Part shown: one piece after another, positions 12,146 to 24,782 of the stretch
Layout: each line of letters starts with the position of its first letter
Position numbering within the stretch: the stretch's first letter is position 1
The notes under the pieces: model-generated
Database searches by the model: none
The model's input: only the letters and a program-made list of their open reading frames with translations
What the model was told of the DNA's origin: nothing
Origin: Xiphophorus maculatus
Taxonomy: Eukaryota; Chordata; Actinopteri; Cyprinodontiformes; Poeciliidae
Direction: 5' to 3'
Assembly (NCBI RefSeq): GCF_002775205.1
Contig: NC_036443.1
Coordinates: 19,873,266-19,937,265 of the forward strand
DNA length: 64,000 nucleotides
Position numbers and translations under genes: made by a program

Positions 12146-12738
12146 ACTGTTACACATGGGATTAGTTTTACACTTTAAAATTAAGCATATTGAAAATTTC
12201 ACAATAAAAGCCCTGAATATTTTTACATGACGTAATTGCTCTTTTTTGGCTTTATTTGACTTTTTCATCCAAAGCACTGTTACACATGGTATTAGTTTGG
12301 CCCTTTAAAATGAAGCTTAACAAAAATTTCTAAATAAAAGCCTTGAATATTTTTACATCAGCTACTTGTGTTTTGAGCATTATATAACTATTTTAACCGA
12401 AGGACTATTACGCTTGGGATTAGTTTGGCCCTTTGAAATGAAGCATCCTGCAAATTTCAAAATAAAAGCCTTGAATATTTTACATGACGTAATTGCTTTT
12501 TTTGGCCGTATATGACTTTTTCATCCAAAGCACTGTTACACATGGTATTAGTTCGGAACTTTGAAATGAAGCATACTGAAAATTTCAAAATAAAAGCCTT
12601 GAATATTTTTACATCAGCTACTTGTGTTTTGAGCATTATATAACTATTTTAACCCAAGGACTATTACGCATGTTATTAGTTTGGGCCTTTGAAATGAAGT
12701 TTAACAAAACTTCCAAAATAAAAGCCTTGACAACATTT
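12146..12738. repeat. 129-bp monomer array 7
   Basis: About four to five monomers, visibly more diverged than in the centre of the array, including two junction-type units. This is as expected for an array edge. Confidence 0.85.
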
Positions 12739-12926
12739 TAAATCGTACCGAATGGTGTACGTCCGCCTCGCTTAACGTTCTTGCGGTTCTCCGCGTGCCA
12801 CTGATTACGTCGCGGCGTTCTTTAGCGTCGACGCCAATTTGTGGCGTGACGACGCCGGGCCCAAGCCCGACGGGCGCGCCTTGGCAGGCCCCGGCTAAAT
12901 TTCTTCAGAAATTTTGTTTTTCTAGT
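12739..12926. repeat. Terminal CpG-rich segment without body
   Basis: The CpG segment is present (GTGTACGTCCGCC, TTAGCGTCGACGCC, GGGCGCGCCTTGG) and is followed by TTTTGTTTTTCTAGTTACG and then unrelated single-copy-looking DNA. The body never follows, so this is the right edge of the array. Confidence 0.85.
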
Positions 12927-13194
12927 TACGTTTTTACGATTCAGAACTCTGGCTTTGTTTAGACCGTGATTGGGAAACTGTCTTAATGGAATGAAGTGGA
13001 TGTTCCTACACATTTTCTATAACAAAACTCCATACATTTCCAGGCTGATTTTTTTTATTATAAGCATTCTATTGTGCATAGCCTTATCACTAAATGTTTT
13101 TGAGAAAGAGGAAACTGAAAAAGTCATAAATATAGCGACAACGTGGATAAGTAAAAAACAGTGCTTCTTTCGTCCTGATAACAGCTACACTCAT
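12927..13194. other. Array-flanking DNA without recognised gene
   Basis: About 270 bp between the satellite edge and the LTR-like repeat. The only ORFs are short and resemble no protein I know. It lies on the 3' side of wdr46, within the intron if the gene continues beyond the window. Confidence 0.5.
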
Positions 13195-13600
13195 TGTTAG
13201 AATAATTATGTTTTGTTATCATTCTTACATAAGTAGTTACCAGTTTGTTTTTCATTTAAAGGTTTAGTATTCACACCCCAGAGAGGAGGAATTTGTTAAA
13301 CCGTGTGAAAGACAAAACTTTGCTTTTCCCTAAACCTTGAAGCTGCAGCTGCTTCTTATCTTGGGATATTCCTTGAACTGCTTGTGTGTAGAATGTAGTT
13401 CTTCCTTGTTTCAGAATAGCCATTCTTTGATTCATCACTCTCCCACATTCCATTTTGACTCCCTTTCTTTCTCCTTTCTTAATAAAAAGATGGGCTCTGC
13501 TATCAAGGAAATCAGAACGCATGGTAAACACCTTGGAGAAGTGGTTTGCTATGCTTCCTCCTTCTGCAGAAGCTTGGTTGAAAACTCATAAACGTTGTCT
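13195..13600 (+). mobile_element. Solo-LTR-like repeat, copy A
   Basis: It begins TGTTAGAATAATTATG and shares ordered landmarks with a second copy at 29911: TTGTTTTTCATTT, TTGCTTTTCC, a poly(A)-signal-like AATAAAA followed by a GCTCT box, and AGCTTGGTTGAAAACT with TTGTCT. The TG start, the late AATAAA and the ~0.4 kb size suggest a solo LTR of an old LTR retroelement. No internal gag/pol region and no clear target duplication are visible. The 3' end is uncertain. Confidence 0.45.
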
Positions 13601-14547
13601 GTGGTTCTTTCTTGGTATTTAGGTAAACAAAAATACCTATCACTCATATCCTCTGCTCAGTCATCAACTCAGCCATGTTTCTTGGCTCCGCCCACTTTGC
13701 TGGAATTTTCCAAAATTTGCCAGGGTCAGGACTTATCTTTCAGAGGAGTGTTAGTTACACTTTAAAGCACATTTGGTTAACTTTGGTGTCTTTATTTTAG
13801 TGATAAAATGAATCCTAATGGGTAAATATTTAGGGTGGATATAATACAAAATCCACATTTTGCATGTTTGTTTTTACTTCCAGTTGGATCTCCACTGCTT
13901 CTAGAAACAGCCCAAGTGCTTTAAAAAAAAACCCACCACAGTAAGTTTGGTCAGCCGATTTTACCGCTGTGTGTGCTGTACAATGGATGAAGGAGGGTTG
14001 TTGACCATCATCCACAAACCACTGGCTGCATTTTTGTTGTTTATATAGGAGGCTCAACTTCTGCTTTTCAAACATTGTAAGTTTGTATAATTGTGCATCT
14101 GCTTGAAGCCATTTTCATTTGCAAGTTTAAATGTTGAGTTGGGGGACGTGGCCAGCAGCAGCACAGTTGGATTTAAAGTGACAAGAGGCCCTAAAACAAC
14201 TCATTCTGAATGGGGCTCAAAATAGGCAGTACTAACCAGGCTAAAATCTCATTATCCAAGAATGATTTTGTGCAAAAAAATTTACATACATGTTTTGTAT
14301 AGCCTATAGACAATTCATAACCTGTTGGAGGAAGGAAAATAGGTCACCTGTAAGATAAAAGTTTGTTCTGGCAAATTAAAAATAAAGTAGGTGAATGTAA
14401 TATAAACCAACATAAATCCACTACATTTATTAAGCTTTATTAGATTTTTTCTTTAGAAAATAGAAAAAGGGAAAAAAATCTACACTGATCCAGACAAGAA
14501 CCAATATATAAAGCTTGAAAAAATGATGGGCAGGAGGTTAAACTCAC
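13601..14547. other. wdr46 intronic or 3' flanking sequence
   Basis: AT-rich sequence downstream of wdr46 exon 8. I searched it on the minus strand for the next WD40 exon, which in the family starts with a short turn and a Tyr-Leu-Asp-Val-type strand after the LLATA motif, and found none. ORFs at 13830-14075 have no recognisable similarity. Confidence 0.55.
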
Positions 14548-17500
14548 CGCTGTAGCTAGGAGAAAGTGGTACGGGAGGAACTGCATTCGTAAGACGTCGT
14601 TAAACTTACGAATGCAGTGCAGCTCTATCCCATTGGAGTCGTAGATGTAGAGCCACTTCTTCTGAGCGACAGCAAACATGTGTTCAGTGTGGAGCCACCT
14701 AAAGAAACAGAGACCAAACTCTGTAAGACTCGGCAACACACAATGTGAATATTTGTGCACAGTGCAAATGTTTTTGTTTTTTTCTTTAAACTTACTTGAC
14801 ATCATTGACAGACTCCATGACGTTTAGCTCACACATGAGCTGCTTGGACTGCCAGTCTACACAAGCTACATGGCCTCTCCTTCCACCCAGCAGCAGATGG
14901 CTGAAGCAAAAACAACATGACATCATGAACATTGATCAGGACGAAGGGAGCATTATGACTTTCAAAATCCCCAAAAAGCTTTCTGGAAAACAAAAAAAAA
15001 AAAAAACGGATGCTAAATTTGATTTTTTTTTTTTTTTTAAATAATTTTTTTTGTTGCGGCCATCCAAGCCGGGCCGTAACATAAGACATACTGTATATAT
15101 AGACATATCTGTTTTATTTCCTTTGTAAATTTTTGCACATAGCAGAATGTGCTATGGGCAAATGATGGCACATAGTGCAAGAAGCACATGCACCTGAAAG
15201 GACAGACAACATGGGTGAAAGCCACAAAGAGCCAGAAGAGTTCAAGCAGACATCAGTTTGTACAGTGTTTCTATGCATCAAGTTGTTTTTACGCATCTGT
15301 GTGTGTCTGTGTGTAAAGACAGGATGTGGTTAACTGTGAAGTACTATATAAAGGTTGTGTCCAACTTCACTTTCAGGGCCCTGCTTCTCATTTGCAGCTC
15401 ATCTGCTTCTGTCTTCGAACAAAGGACATTTCTGAACAGTTTTCTCCAGCCTTTATAAAAGAATTTCCACAACATTGGACAGGTAGTCCAATCATAATTT
15501 TATATGCAAAAAATTGCATTTTCCCGAATATAAATTATATTTGTTACTCTTGTAAGAGCTTTGAGGTGATAAATAAGACAAACAAAACTTCAAAGTTGAA
15601 CATGCTTGAGCTTTTAAAGCAGGCGTCATCAGTGTTTCATGATTATTATGAAACACTGACCTAAAAAGATGCTGAGTTGTTTAGTTTAAAATATCATGGT
15701 GGTGACTGTAAGAAAAAAAGTGTATATGAATCATAAATACCTCCAGGCTGACAATTAAAATGTTACCAGCAGTTCTGTTGTTATTGTCCCTGTTCATGCA
15801 ACATAAATCATGTCTCATAAACCATAAGCCCAACATCGAGTATGCATGTCGATACTCACCGTCCTGTTCTGCTGTAATCCAGGCGATATGGACCAAACTG
15901 ACACAGTTTTAGATTAAAATACTGTAAAGAGAGTAAAAAAAATATAGAGTTAGCAGGACTGGGAAAAATGTAACGAGAACCATCCTTTATCCAAATGTGG
16001 TTTGTGCAATAAAATGTATGGTACAATGCAAATGGCATTGAAACAGTTTGATTAAACTAAAGAAAAGAAATAAATGTAAAAAATAAACTGAAAATGGCTT
16101 GCTTTCTCATAGTTTTAGGTCAGTTAGAGGCTCACATTATTTCAATCTTTCTTCCAATTCAGATATTTAGGTAGATCTCCAGAAAGCAACCTAGACATGT
16201 TGGGTGTCCGTCCATGTATTTCTCACTGCTGTATGTCAGCAGTGGTGAAACAAATTTGTAGGTCACCTTGCTCACACACTTTTTCAGCTCTCTTGACAGA
16301 TTTTTTACAAGTCAGAAGTCAGGGGTTTTGGTCGACTGCTCCAGAACACTGACTGTGTCAACCACAAGCTACTTTCTAACACATTTTGGGACTATGCTTT
16401 GAGTCGGTGTCCAACTTACTGGTTAACATGAGATGGTGCATTAGCATTTCCACTGATGTCCTTCTCTCATGATGCCATTTATGTTGTGAAGTTCACCATC
16501 CCTTCTTGTGGCGAACACGCTTTTTGGACTTGCAAGCTTTTAACTTTCTCCTCCAAATTTAATGATGCTCATTAGGACCAACTACTTTAATTTCTGTTTC
16601 TTTGGACCATAGGTGAGTGCAAGGAACACTTGCTTCTTTAAGAATATTGGAAACGACACGTGTACCTCTAATTAGCATGAAAGTTGTGAAGAAACATAAA
16701 AAGTAATTATATTCTCATATGGCTACATTTAATTCTTTAAATGCATTGCAATCTTAAATCATGTTCATTTCTGGATGTGAAGAAAGTAGAAATTAATCAC
16801 TTCTCTTTTTGACATTTAACAAACAGAATTAATGTTAATCAGAACTGACCTAAAACAGGAAACATTTAGGCTAATTTAATATCAGACTGTGAGATAAAAA
16901 GGTTGTGTTTTTTTATGCAGAATATGCAAATATCTGGTTTTTAACTGTGTGTCTAAAACCAGATAGTCAGTGTATTGTTTTGTAGGTGTTTAGTTTGTGT
17001 GCAAAAAGTCTCTTTGCCATTAAAGTTTCCAGCTCTCCAGTGCCCCCTAGTGACTCTTACACCGAAACAACAGTTAGAAACAAAGAATCAAACTATCTAT
17101 AATAAAAAAATTATTTATTCTTTTAGATTTTTAGACTTCTAATACAAGTGATCCTCAGATTAAATTTATACAGTATATTTTGGCATGATGGCTATTTATG
17201 ATTTCAAATTTTTACTTATATTTTACACAATTATTAAATCATTTCCTCTCATTGAATAAAGTTAAATAGTCTTTTAGTAACAAGCATAATGGTTTGATGA
17301 GTTATGGTATAAAAACTAATTATGGTTATCTATGGCTGCACAGTGGCGCAGTTGGTAGCACTGTTGCCTTGCAGCAAGAAGGTCCTGGGTTCGATTCCCG
17401 GCCGGGGTCTTTCTGCATGGAGTTTGCATGTTCTCCCTGTGCATACGTGGGTTCTCTCCGGGTTCTCCGGCTTCCTCCCACAGTCCAAAAACATGACTGT

Positions 17501-20500
17501 TCTTCCTAGGTGTGTGTGTGTGCATGGTTGTTTGTCCTGTATGTCTCTGTGTTGCTCTGCGACAGACTGGCGACCTGTCCAGGGTGAACCCCGCCTCTCG
17601 CCTGGAACGTAGCTGGAGATAGGCACCAGCAACCCTCCCGACCCCATTAGGGACACAGGGTGAACAGAAAATGGATGGATGGATGGTTATCTATTACAAA
17701 CTTCTATATGTAAAAAAGAACTTTACTTCTGCATTGAGTTTTTATCAGAGTAATAGTTCATGTAAAGCCTTTGTACCTTTGCTCCAGATGTAATGTCCAC
17801 AGCATCAGCAATATCCTCCTGTGAGATCATGCACGTATCCTCATCTTCATCTCCTTCTAAAAAGCTGACATCAGACAGAGAAGTGGTTTAAAGTGAAATG
17901 GCTTCATACAGCAGTTCTTTCCAAAATAGTGCATATTTTTTTCAGAGAAAGTTACCCTGCGTCTTCTGGCAGCAGGAAGTCAAATCGAGCGGCTTGTTTC
18001 TGGGCCATTTCTGAAGCTTCCTCTGAGCGAGTGATGATGTCCTTCAGCTTGTAATGGTGCTGATGAGGCTGAAACGACACCAGAGAAGTACAGAGATGAG
18101 GTACAAGGACAGCCAGCTGTACAAAGAGGAAACAGTTTGTGCACAAAGGTGCTTACCTTCTGAATTTTGCCTTTTCTCTTGAATTTCTCAAGCTTGTCTT
18201 TCGGGATAGGAGCAGGCCCGGGGAAAGGGTCGGATTTCTGAAAGACAATTAATTACAAAGTTATAAAATTATGTCTTTATAAATTAAGTCAAAATGGGGG
18301 GTACAAATATTGTACGTAAGAGCCATTTTGCTACAACAGCGTTTCAGGATGTTCAGCTATGCATAATCTTTATTGTAAATTTAAATCACTGGTAGCTTTT
18401 CCAGTGCCATAAATATCCCATGATATTGGGATATTTATGGCACTGGAAAGATATTGTTGACTGTTTTTTTTAAGGAAACTTTAGAGATTTGGTTGTTATG
18501 GTTTGCATTTATTCTAAGTTGCTAGAAAGAGACATCACACAACAGGCAATTAGTTGTGAAGTTAATGAAGGCTAACTTAAAAACATGAACCTAATATGCA
18601 ATAGATTTTAGCCCTGTAAAAAATTATCTGCAGTCATCATTTCAGCCATCTATCATGTTAGTCTGATTTGATTAGAAAAGCAGAATGTTTCCTCCAGAAA
18701 GGAATGGTGCTTGGAAATGTTACTCGTTCTCCAGTGACATAAAGAAGCCACTTCATTCTAGGAAAATATTAAATACTAACTTATATTCTGCAGGAAGAAC
18801 CAGAATTGTAGACCACGAAGAGACATTTTTCTCCAATGAATCCCCTTCAGATTGTTTGGGGGCATCTAGGAAAAGGCTTGTCTGGAGAAGCAAAGGCGGA
18901 TGTCCAGTGTAATGCCCATCTTGAACATGTTCTAAGACAAATCTTGCCAAATATCCAGGAACAAGTTAGTATAAAGTTTTTCTCAAACACGATGGAGCTG
19001 CATGTCACATGTTAAGGATGAAAATGAAGCAGCTCAGGTAATAAGAGACCAGTCAGGAAACTACTCAAAAAGCCAATGGAGTAAATCAAACAAACCAGAC
19101 AACTTCAAAGTACTGATCAAGTAAAAAGGGATTATCAACAGACAGAGTTTAGCCCAGAAGCTAGAACACCTTTATGACAGGATAGAACAAGACAGGATTG
19201 ATTAAGAAAAGAAGACACTGTTAATAAAACCACTTTGCATAAACTTTACTGTATTCTCAACAAAAGGCACAAAACCATGTAAACATCTGGTCAAATGATC
19301 CAACGCTGAAGCAGCAAATGTGCCTCACACACAAAAATTAAGTGTTGACTTTTTGGCTAAAATAACTAACCATGTCCAGGTAACAGAAATAATTTAGAAG
19401 TTTTATTCAAGCCTGGTTAACTTGATCTTCAGTCAAAGAAAAAAACGTTTAAAGAAGAAACTATTCAATAATATCCATTTGTTGGGTTAAGTTTGAAAAT
19501 GATTGTCGAAATAAAAGCAACACCTTCACACATCCATTCAATTTAACGAAAATAATACCAGATTACCAGAGGCAGTGTAATACTTTGAACAATGTTGTGA
19601 TGGAAAACCTTGAGTCCTGCCGTAAATGTTATGCCACCAACTTGAGCGCTGTTGCAGACCAGACATCCTCTCAGAGAGACAGCACTCCTTGAGCAGTGCA
19701 AACATTGTAGTGTAATAGTTTGGAAGAGAGAAACATTGGGTTTGAGAAACTGTCCTATCCACCAAATTTCCCAGATCGCGATCTAGTCCAGCATTTTTGG
19801 GATGTACTAGACAAAAAGCGGGCTGCACAGTGGCGCAGTTGGTAGCACTGTTGCCTTGCAGCAAGAAGGTCCTGGGTTCGATTCCTGGCCTGGGGTCTTT
19901 CTGCATGGAGTTTGCATGTTCTCCCTGTGCATGCGTGGGTTCTCTCCAGGTACTCCGGCTTCCTCCCACAGTCCAAAAACATGACTGTCAGGTTAATTCT
20001 CTAAATTCCCCCTAGGTGTGAGTGTGTGTGCATGGTTGTTTGTCCTGTATGTCTCTGTGTTGCCCTGCGACAGACTGGCGACCTGTCCAGGGTGAACCCC
20101 GCCTCGCCCGGAACGTAGCTGGAGATAGGCACCGGCAACCCTCCCGACCCCAACAGAAAAATGGATAGACAAAAAGCTTTGACTTACTTACTCACAGTCT
20201 ACAGGATATGTTGCCAACATCTTAGTACAAAAAACCACAGCACAGGAGGTACAAACAATTCTGGGCCTACTGGTTACAATGTTATCCTTCTTCATCAACT
20301 ATTAAAAATGTCACCTTCTGTAACAACAAAAACTATTTATTTGAAGCTTTTTTGCACACGTTGGTGATAAAAGGATCTTATATGGGCTGGATCTCAGTCA
20401 GTTTTTCATGCTCTTACCCCCGATATGACTTTCGTTTCACCGCCCGGCTGTTCATCTCGCTTCCTTTTCTTTTCTCTCTGAGTCTGTTGCTCCTTCTGCT

Positions 20501-20795
20501 GCTCAAGTTGTCCTTCAGCTTTGTTGTCATCTTTCGTTTTACCTCGTGTCTCCTGCCAGTAACGAACTGGAGGCTGATGGAAATGACCAAAGAGCGGCAG
20601 TTTAACAGCATTAGCTTAAAACGACGTACAGTTTAAATCATTCATTTCAACACTGAAACAGGACTGGCAGGGGGTAATTTGCAGCTATTATGGGGTTTAA
20701 TTAAAAAAAACCCCTCAAAGAATAAAATTAATTCATACCTTTTTCTTTTTTTCCACGTGTGAAACATTCGCCTCTGCCTCGCTGGGAGACGCCAT
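14548..20795 (-). CDS. wdr46: WD repeat-containing protein 46 (BING4/Utp7), N-terminal half, 8 exons
   Basis: WDR46 is the nucleolar WD40 protein orthologous to yeast Utp7, a component of the small-subunit processome. Coding exons on the minus strand are 20795-20739, 20573-20418, 18237-18157, 18068-17956, 17864-17777, 15921-15860, 14900-14796 and 14698-14548. All borders are AG/GT and all phases join, giving 271 codons. Family hallmarks are [10 protein letters not shown] in exon 3, [14 protein letters not shown] in exon 6, [12 protein letters not shown] in exon 7, and GIELHCIR plus [11 protein letters not shown] in exon 8. The start is ATGGCGTCTCCC, preceded by an ETS site. After the strong donor GCG/GTGAGT at 14548 the remaining half (the other WD40 blades and the BING4 C-terminal domain; family length ~610 aa) is absent up to the satellite. 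The gene either continues left of the window across a very long intron or is truncated. Confidence 0.9.
14587..14619. repeat. Perfect inverted repeat inside wdr46 exon 8
   Basis: GCATTCGTAAG and CTTACGAATGC are 11-bp perfect arms around an 11-bp spacer, entirely inside coding sequence (the [12 protein letters not shown] region). Confidence 0.8.
15629..15659. repeat. 12-bp-arm hairpin in wdr46 intron 6
   Basis: TCAGTGTTTCAT and ATGAAACACTGA are perfect arms around a 7-nt loop. Confidence 0.75.
16200..16625 (-). mobile_element. Tc1-like transposon remnant (wdr46 intron)
   Basis: Read on the minus strand, the order of landmarks is that of fish Tc1-like transposases: CTATGGTCCAAAGAAAC, TTTGGAGGAGAAAG, GCTTGCAAGTCCAAAAAG, AACATAAATGGCATCATGAG, CTGAAAAAGTGTGTGAGCAAG. 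The frame is broken many times and the termini are missing, so it is a dead fragment. Confidence 0.7.
17334..17682 (+). mobile_element. tRNA-headed SINE, copy 1, with target-site duplication
   Basis: The head GGCTGCACAGTGGCGCAG has a tRNA-like A box (TGGCGCAGTTGG) and B box (GGTTCGATTCC). The body runs to a GGATGGATGG tail. A 12-bp direct repeat, ATGGTTATCTAT, flanks it at 17322-17333 and 17683-17694. Chance ORFs in it are not genes. Confidence 0.85.
18398..18449. repeat. Perfect 23-bp-arm hairpin in wdr46 intron 2
   Basis: The left arm at 18398-18420 (starting TTTCCAGTGCC) and right arm at 18427-18449 (ending GGCACTGGAAA) are exact reverse complements around the 6-nt loop TGATAT. Confidence 0.85.
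18685..19500. other. Unassigned intronic sequence in wdr46 intron 2
   Basis: The plus strand has a 75-codon ORF at 18685-18912 (with [20 protein letters not shown]) and then many stops. It looks like decayed coding sequence, perhaps of a transposase, but I cannot assign a family. Confidence 0.35.
19540..20330 (+). mobile_element. Tc1-like transposon remnant carrying a nested SINE
   Basis: Just before the SINE the plus strand reads [20 protein letters not shown], the Tc1/mariner D34E-type C-terminal signature (family consensus PPNSPDLNPIEHLWDVL). The transposase-like sequence resumes after the SINE and ends with GGTTACAATGTTATCC, like the GGTCATAATGTTATGCC end of this fish Tc1 family. The frame is disrupted; it is an inactive fossil in wdr46 intron 2. 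Confidence 0.7.
19820..20165 (+). mobile_element. tRNA-headed SINE, copy 2, inserted in the Tc1 remnant
   Basis: Same family as 17334-17682 (GGCTGCACAGTGGCGCAG head, GGTTCGATTCC B box). It is bounded by the direct repeat TAGACAAAAAGC at 19808-19819 and 20166-20177, which splits the transposase fragment. This orders the events: Tc1 insertion first, then SINE. Confidence 0.87.
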
Positions 20796-20819
20796 GTTTG
20801 TTGTGTACGTTTTTGAAGT

Positions 20820-20860
20820 TCCTGTTGCGTCACTTCTGCTTCATCACTTCCGGATTTCTT
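20820..20860 (-). promoter_or_regulatory. wdr46 core promoter motifs
   Basis: On the minus strand, 30-60 bp upstream of the ATG, there is a consensus ETS site, CCGGAAGTG (20845-20853), and a CRE/C-EBP-like TGACGCAA (20825-20832). There is no TATA box. This is typical of housekeeping ribosome-biogenesis promoters; the assignment is by motif only. Confidence 0.55.
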
Positions 20861-20879
20861 GTTAATTGTTTTTCTATTT

Positions 20880-22038
20880 GGCACATTTTCTCAAATAATG
20901 TAATATATAATTCTTCGAATTAGAAAAGCAGAACATTGTAAATAAATTACGTTTCTTTATTTTTTTTTACATTAGATCTTTGCCAAACTTACACCCTGCT
21001 TTACTTACACTTCACTATTCATAAATTAATGCTGCTTAGATTTCACGATTATCGTAATGTTTTTTGTTGTTGTAAACAACAAACCTTCTACACTGAAAAA
21101 TATTAATATTTTAAATGTAAAATATTTAAAATATGTAAAAACAATATTAATAGAATAATATAATCCAATTATTTGATTTTTAAATGATTCGGGTTGTGTT
21201 GTTGAAGAAGGCCCAAAATGCAAATAAGAGCTTGAAAGTAATATGGTGAATTGACGACTTTAATAATAAAAACAACAAAAACCTAAAGGCAAGGCACAGA
21301 GGCAACAGGAAATGAAAGTAGCCAGGAAACAACGGGAAAACCAGTGAACATAAATACAGAGGAGATATGACATCCTGACATGGGAACAGGTGAGTGTAAT
21401 CAGGGGGATGTTGAATAGCTGTGAGAGAGGACTGAGAGAAGGAAACTTAACACAGATAACACACAGGAAGGTTAACTACACAAAATGCCTAATGCCATGA
21501 TAAGAGAATAAACAAAAACACAAAAATAACAGAACACAATAAATAAGTAAGAAACTCAATGCCGGGAATAAAGTATACCTTACTAACATAAATAAACCCA
21601 GAAAGGATAAAAAATAAATAAAAAATGTTCCAGTATTGATTTAAACAAACTACATTTGAGTTATGCTCAGTTTTTGTAAGAAAATTTTAAAAAAAAGTTT
21701 TCCATGCATTCTTCTAAACCTGAGCACATATTTATCTACCATAAAATTAAGACATTTTATTGATCAAATGTCTTCCTTATTACGTCACAAGACATGAAGC
21801 TTTTGAGTTTTAAATGGCTTTTTCAGCAGTTTGTGAACTTCACGTGTAACTGAGAAAACATAAAGGCAAAAGTTCAAACATGTTGCAATAAGGAGTGGCT
21901 GGAAGTTGAAACCTACTCAGGAAGAGGGGCTATGTTAACAGTGAAGAGTTATGTAATTTGAAAAGCAGAGAACAGAGCAGCTCTCCAGCACAAACGGGAA
22001 ACTCCAGGAAGGAAAGGCAGATTAACTCCAGCTGCAGC
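20880..22038. other. Divergent intergenic region between wdr46 and the first sulfotransferase
   Basis: About 1.2 kb separate the two divergent starts. 21180-21640 (GACGACTTTAATAATAAAAAC, then a purine-rich stretch of ACAGGAAAT/GGGAACAGGTGAGTG type) looks like an interspersed repeat that I cannot name. No further gene is seen. Confidence 0.45.
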
Positions 22039-24750
<2,712 letters not shown>

Positions 24751-24776
24751 AGAAAATAGATGACAAACACGACTGC

Positions 24777-24782
24777 AATAAA
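24777..24782 (+). promoter_or_regulatory. Poly(A) signal of sulfotransferase copy 1
   Basis: AATAAA 27 bp after the TGA stop. The predicted 3' UTR is very short. Confidence 0.6.

Larger units (their letters stand above)
1..12926. repeat. Composite higher-order satellite array (whole region)
   Basis: About 12.9 kb is built from two ingredients: runs of a ~129-bp AT-rich monomer (recognisable by TTTTTCATCCAAAGCACTGT and AAAATAAAAGCCTTGAATAT) and interposed composite blocks. Each full block is a CpG-rich ~180-bp segment followed by a ~0.8-1.1 kb body. CpG segments start near 84, 2318, 4431, 6743, 11141 and 12739, so the higher-order spacing is about 2.1-2.3 kb with one 4.4 kb and one 1.6 kb interval. 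The array runs off the left edge of the window and stops abruptly near 12926, just after a CpG segment. No conserved gene is visible in it. This is read directly from repeated strings; exact identities were not computed. Confidence 0.93.

Noticed and set aside
1..12926. CRISPR array
   Set aside because: The units are 129 bp with no short repeat-spacer alternation, and the genome is that of a vertebrate.
17336..17410. True tRNA gene
   Set aside because: A- and B-box-like motifs exist, but the sequence does not fold as a tRNA with acceptor stem and continues as a SINE body.
17322..17656. ORFs of 96-108 codons at the SINE as genes
   Set aside because: They lie inside a SINE with RNA polymerase III boxes and recur at the second copy.
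20414..20611. ORF with Arg/Lys-rich sequence on the minus strand in wdr46 exon 2
   Set aside because: It is a shifted frame over the real exon. The correct frame begins PPVRYWQE after the acceptor at 20574 and fits family sequence.
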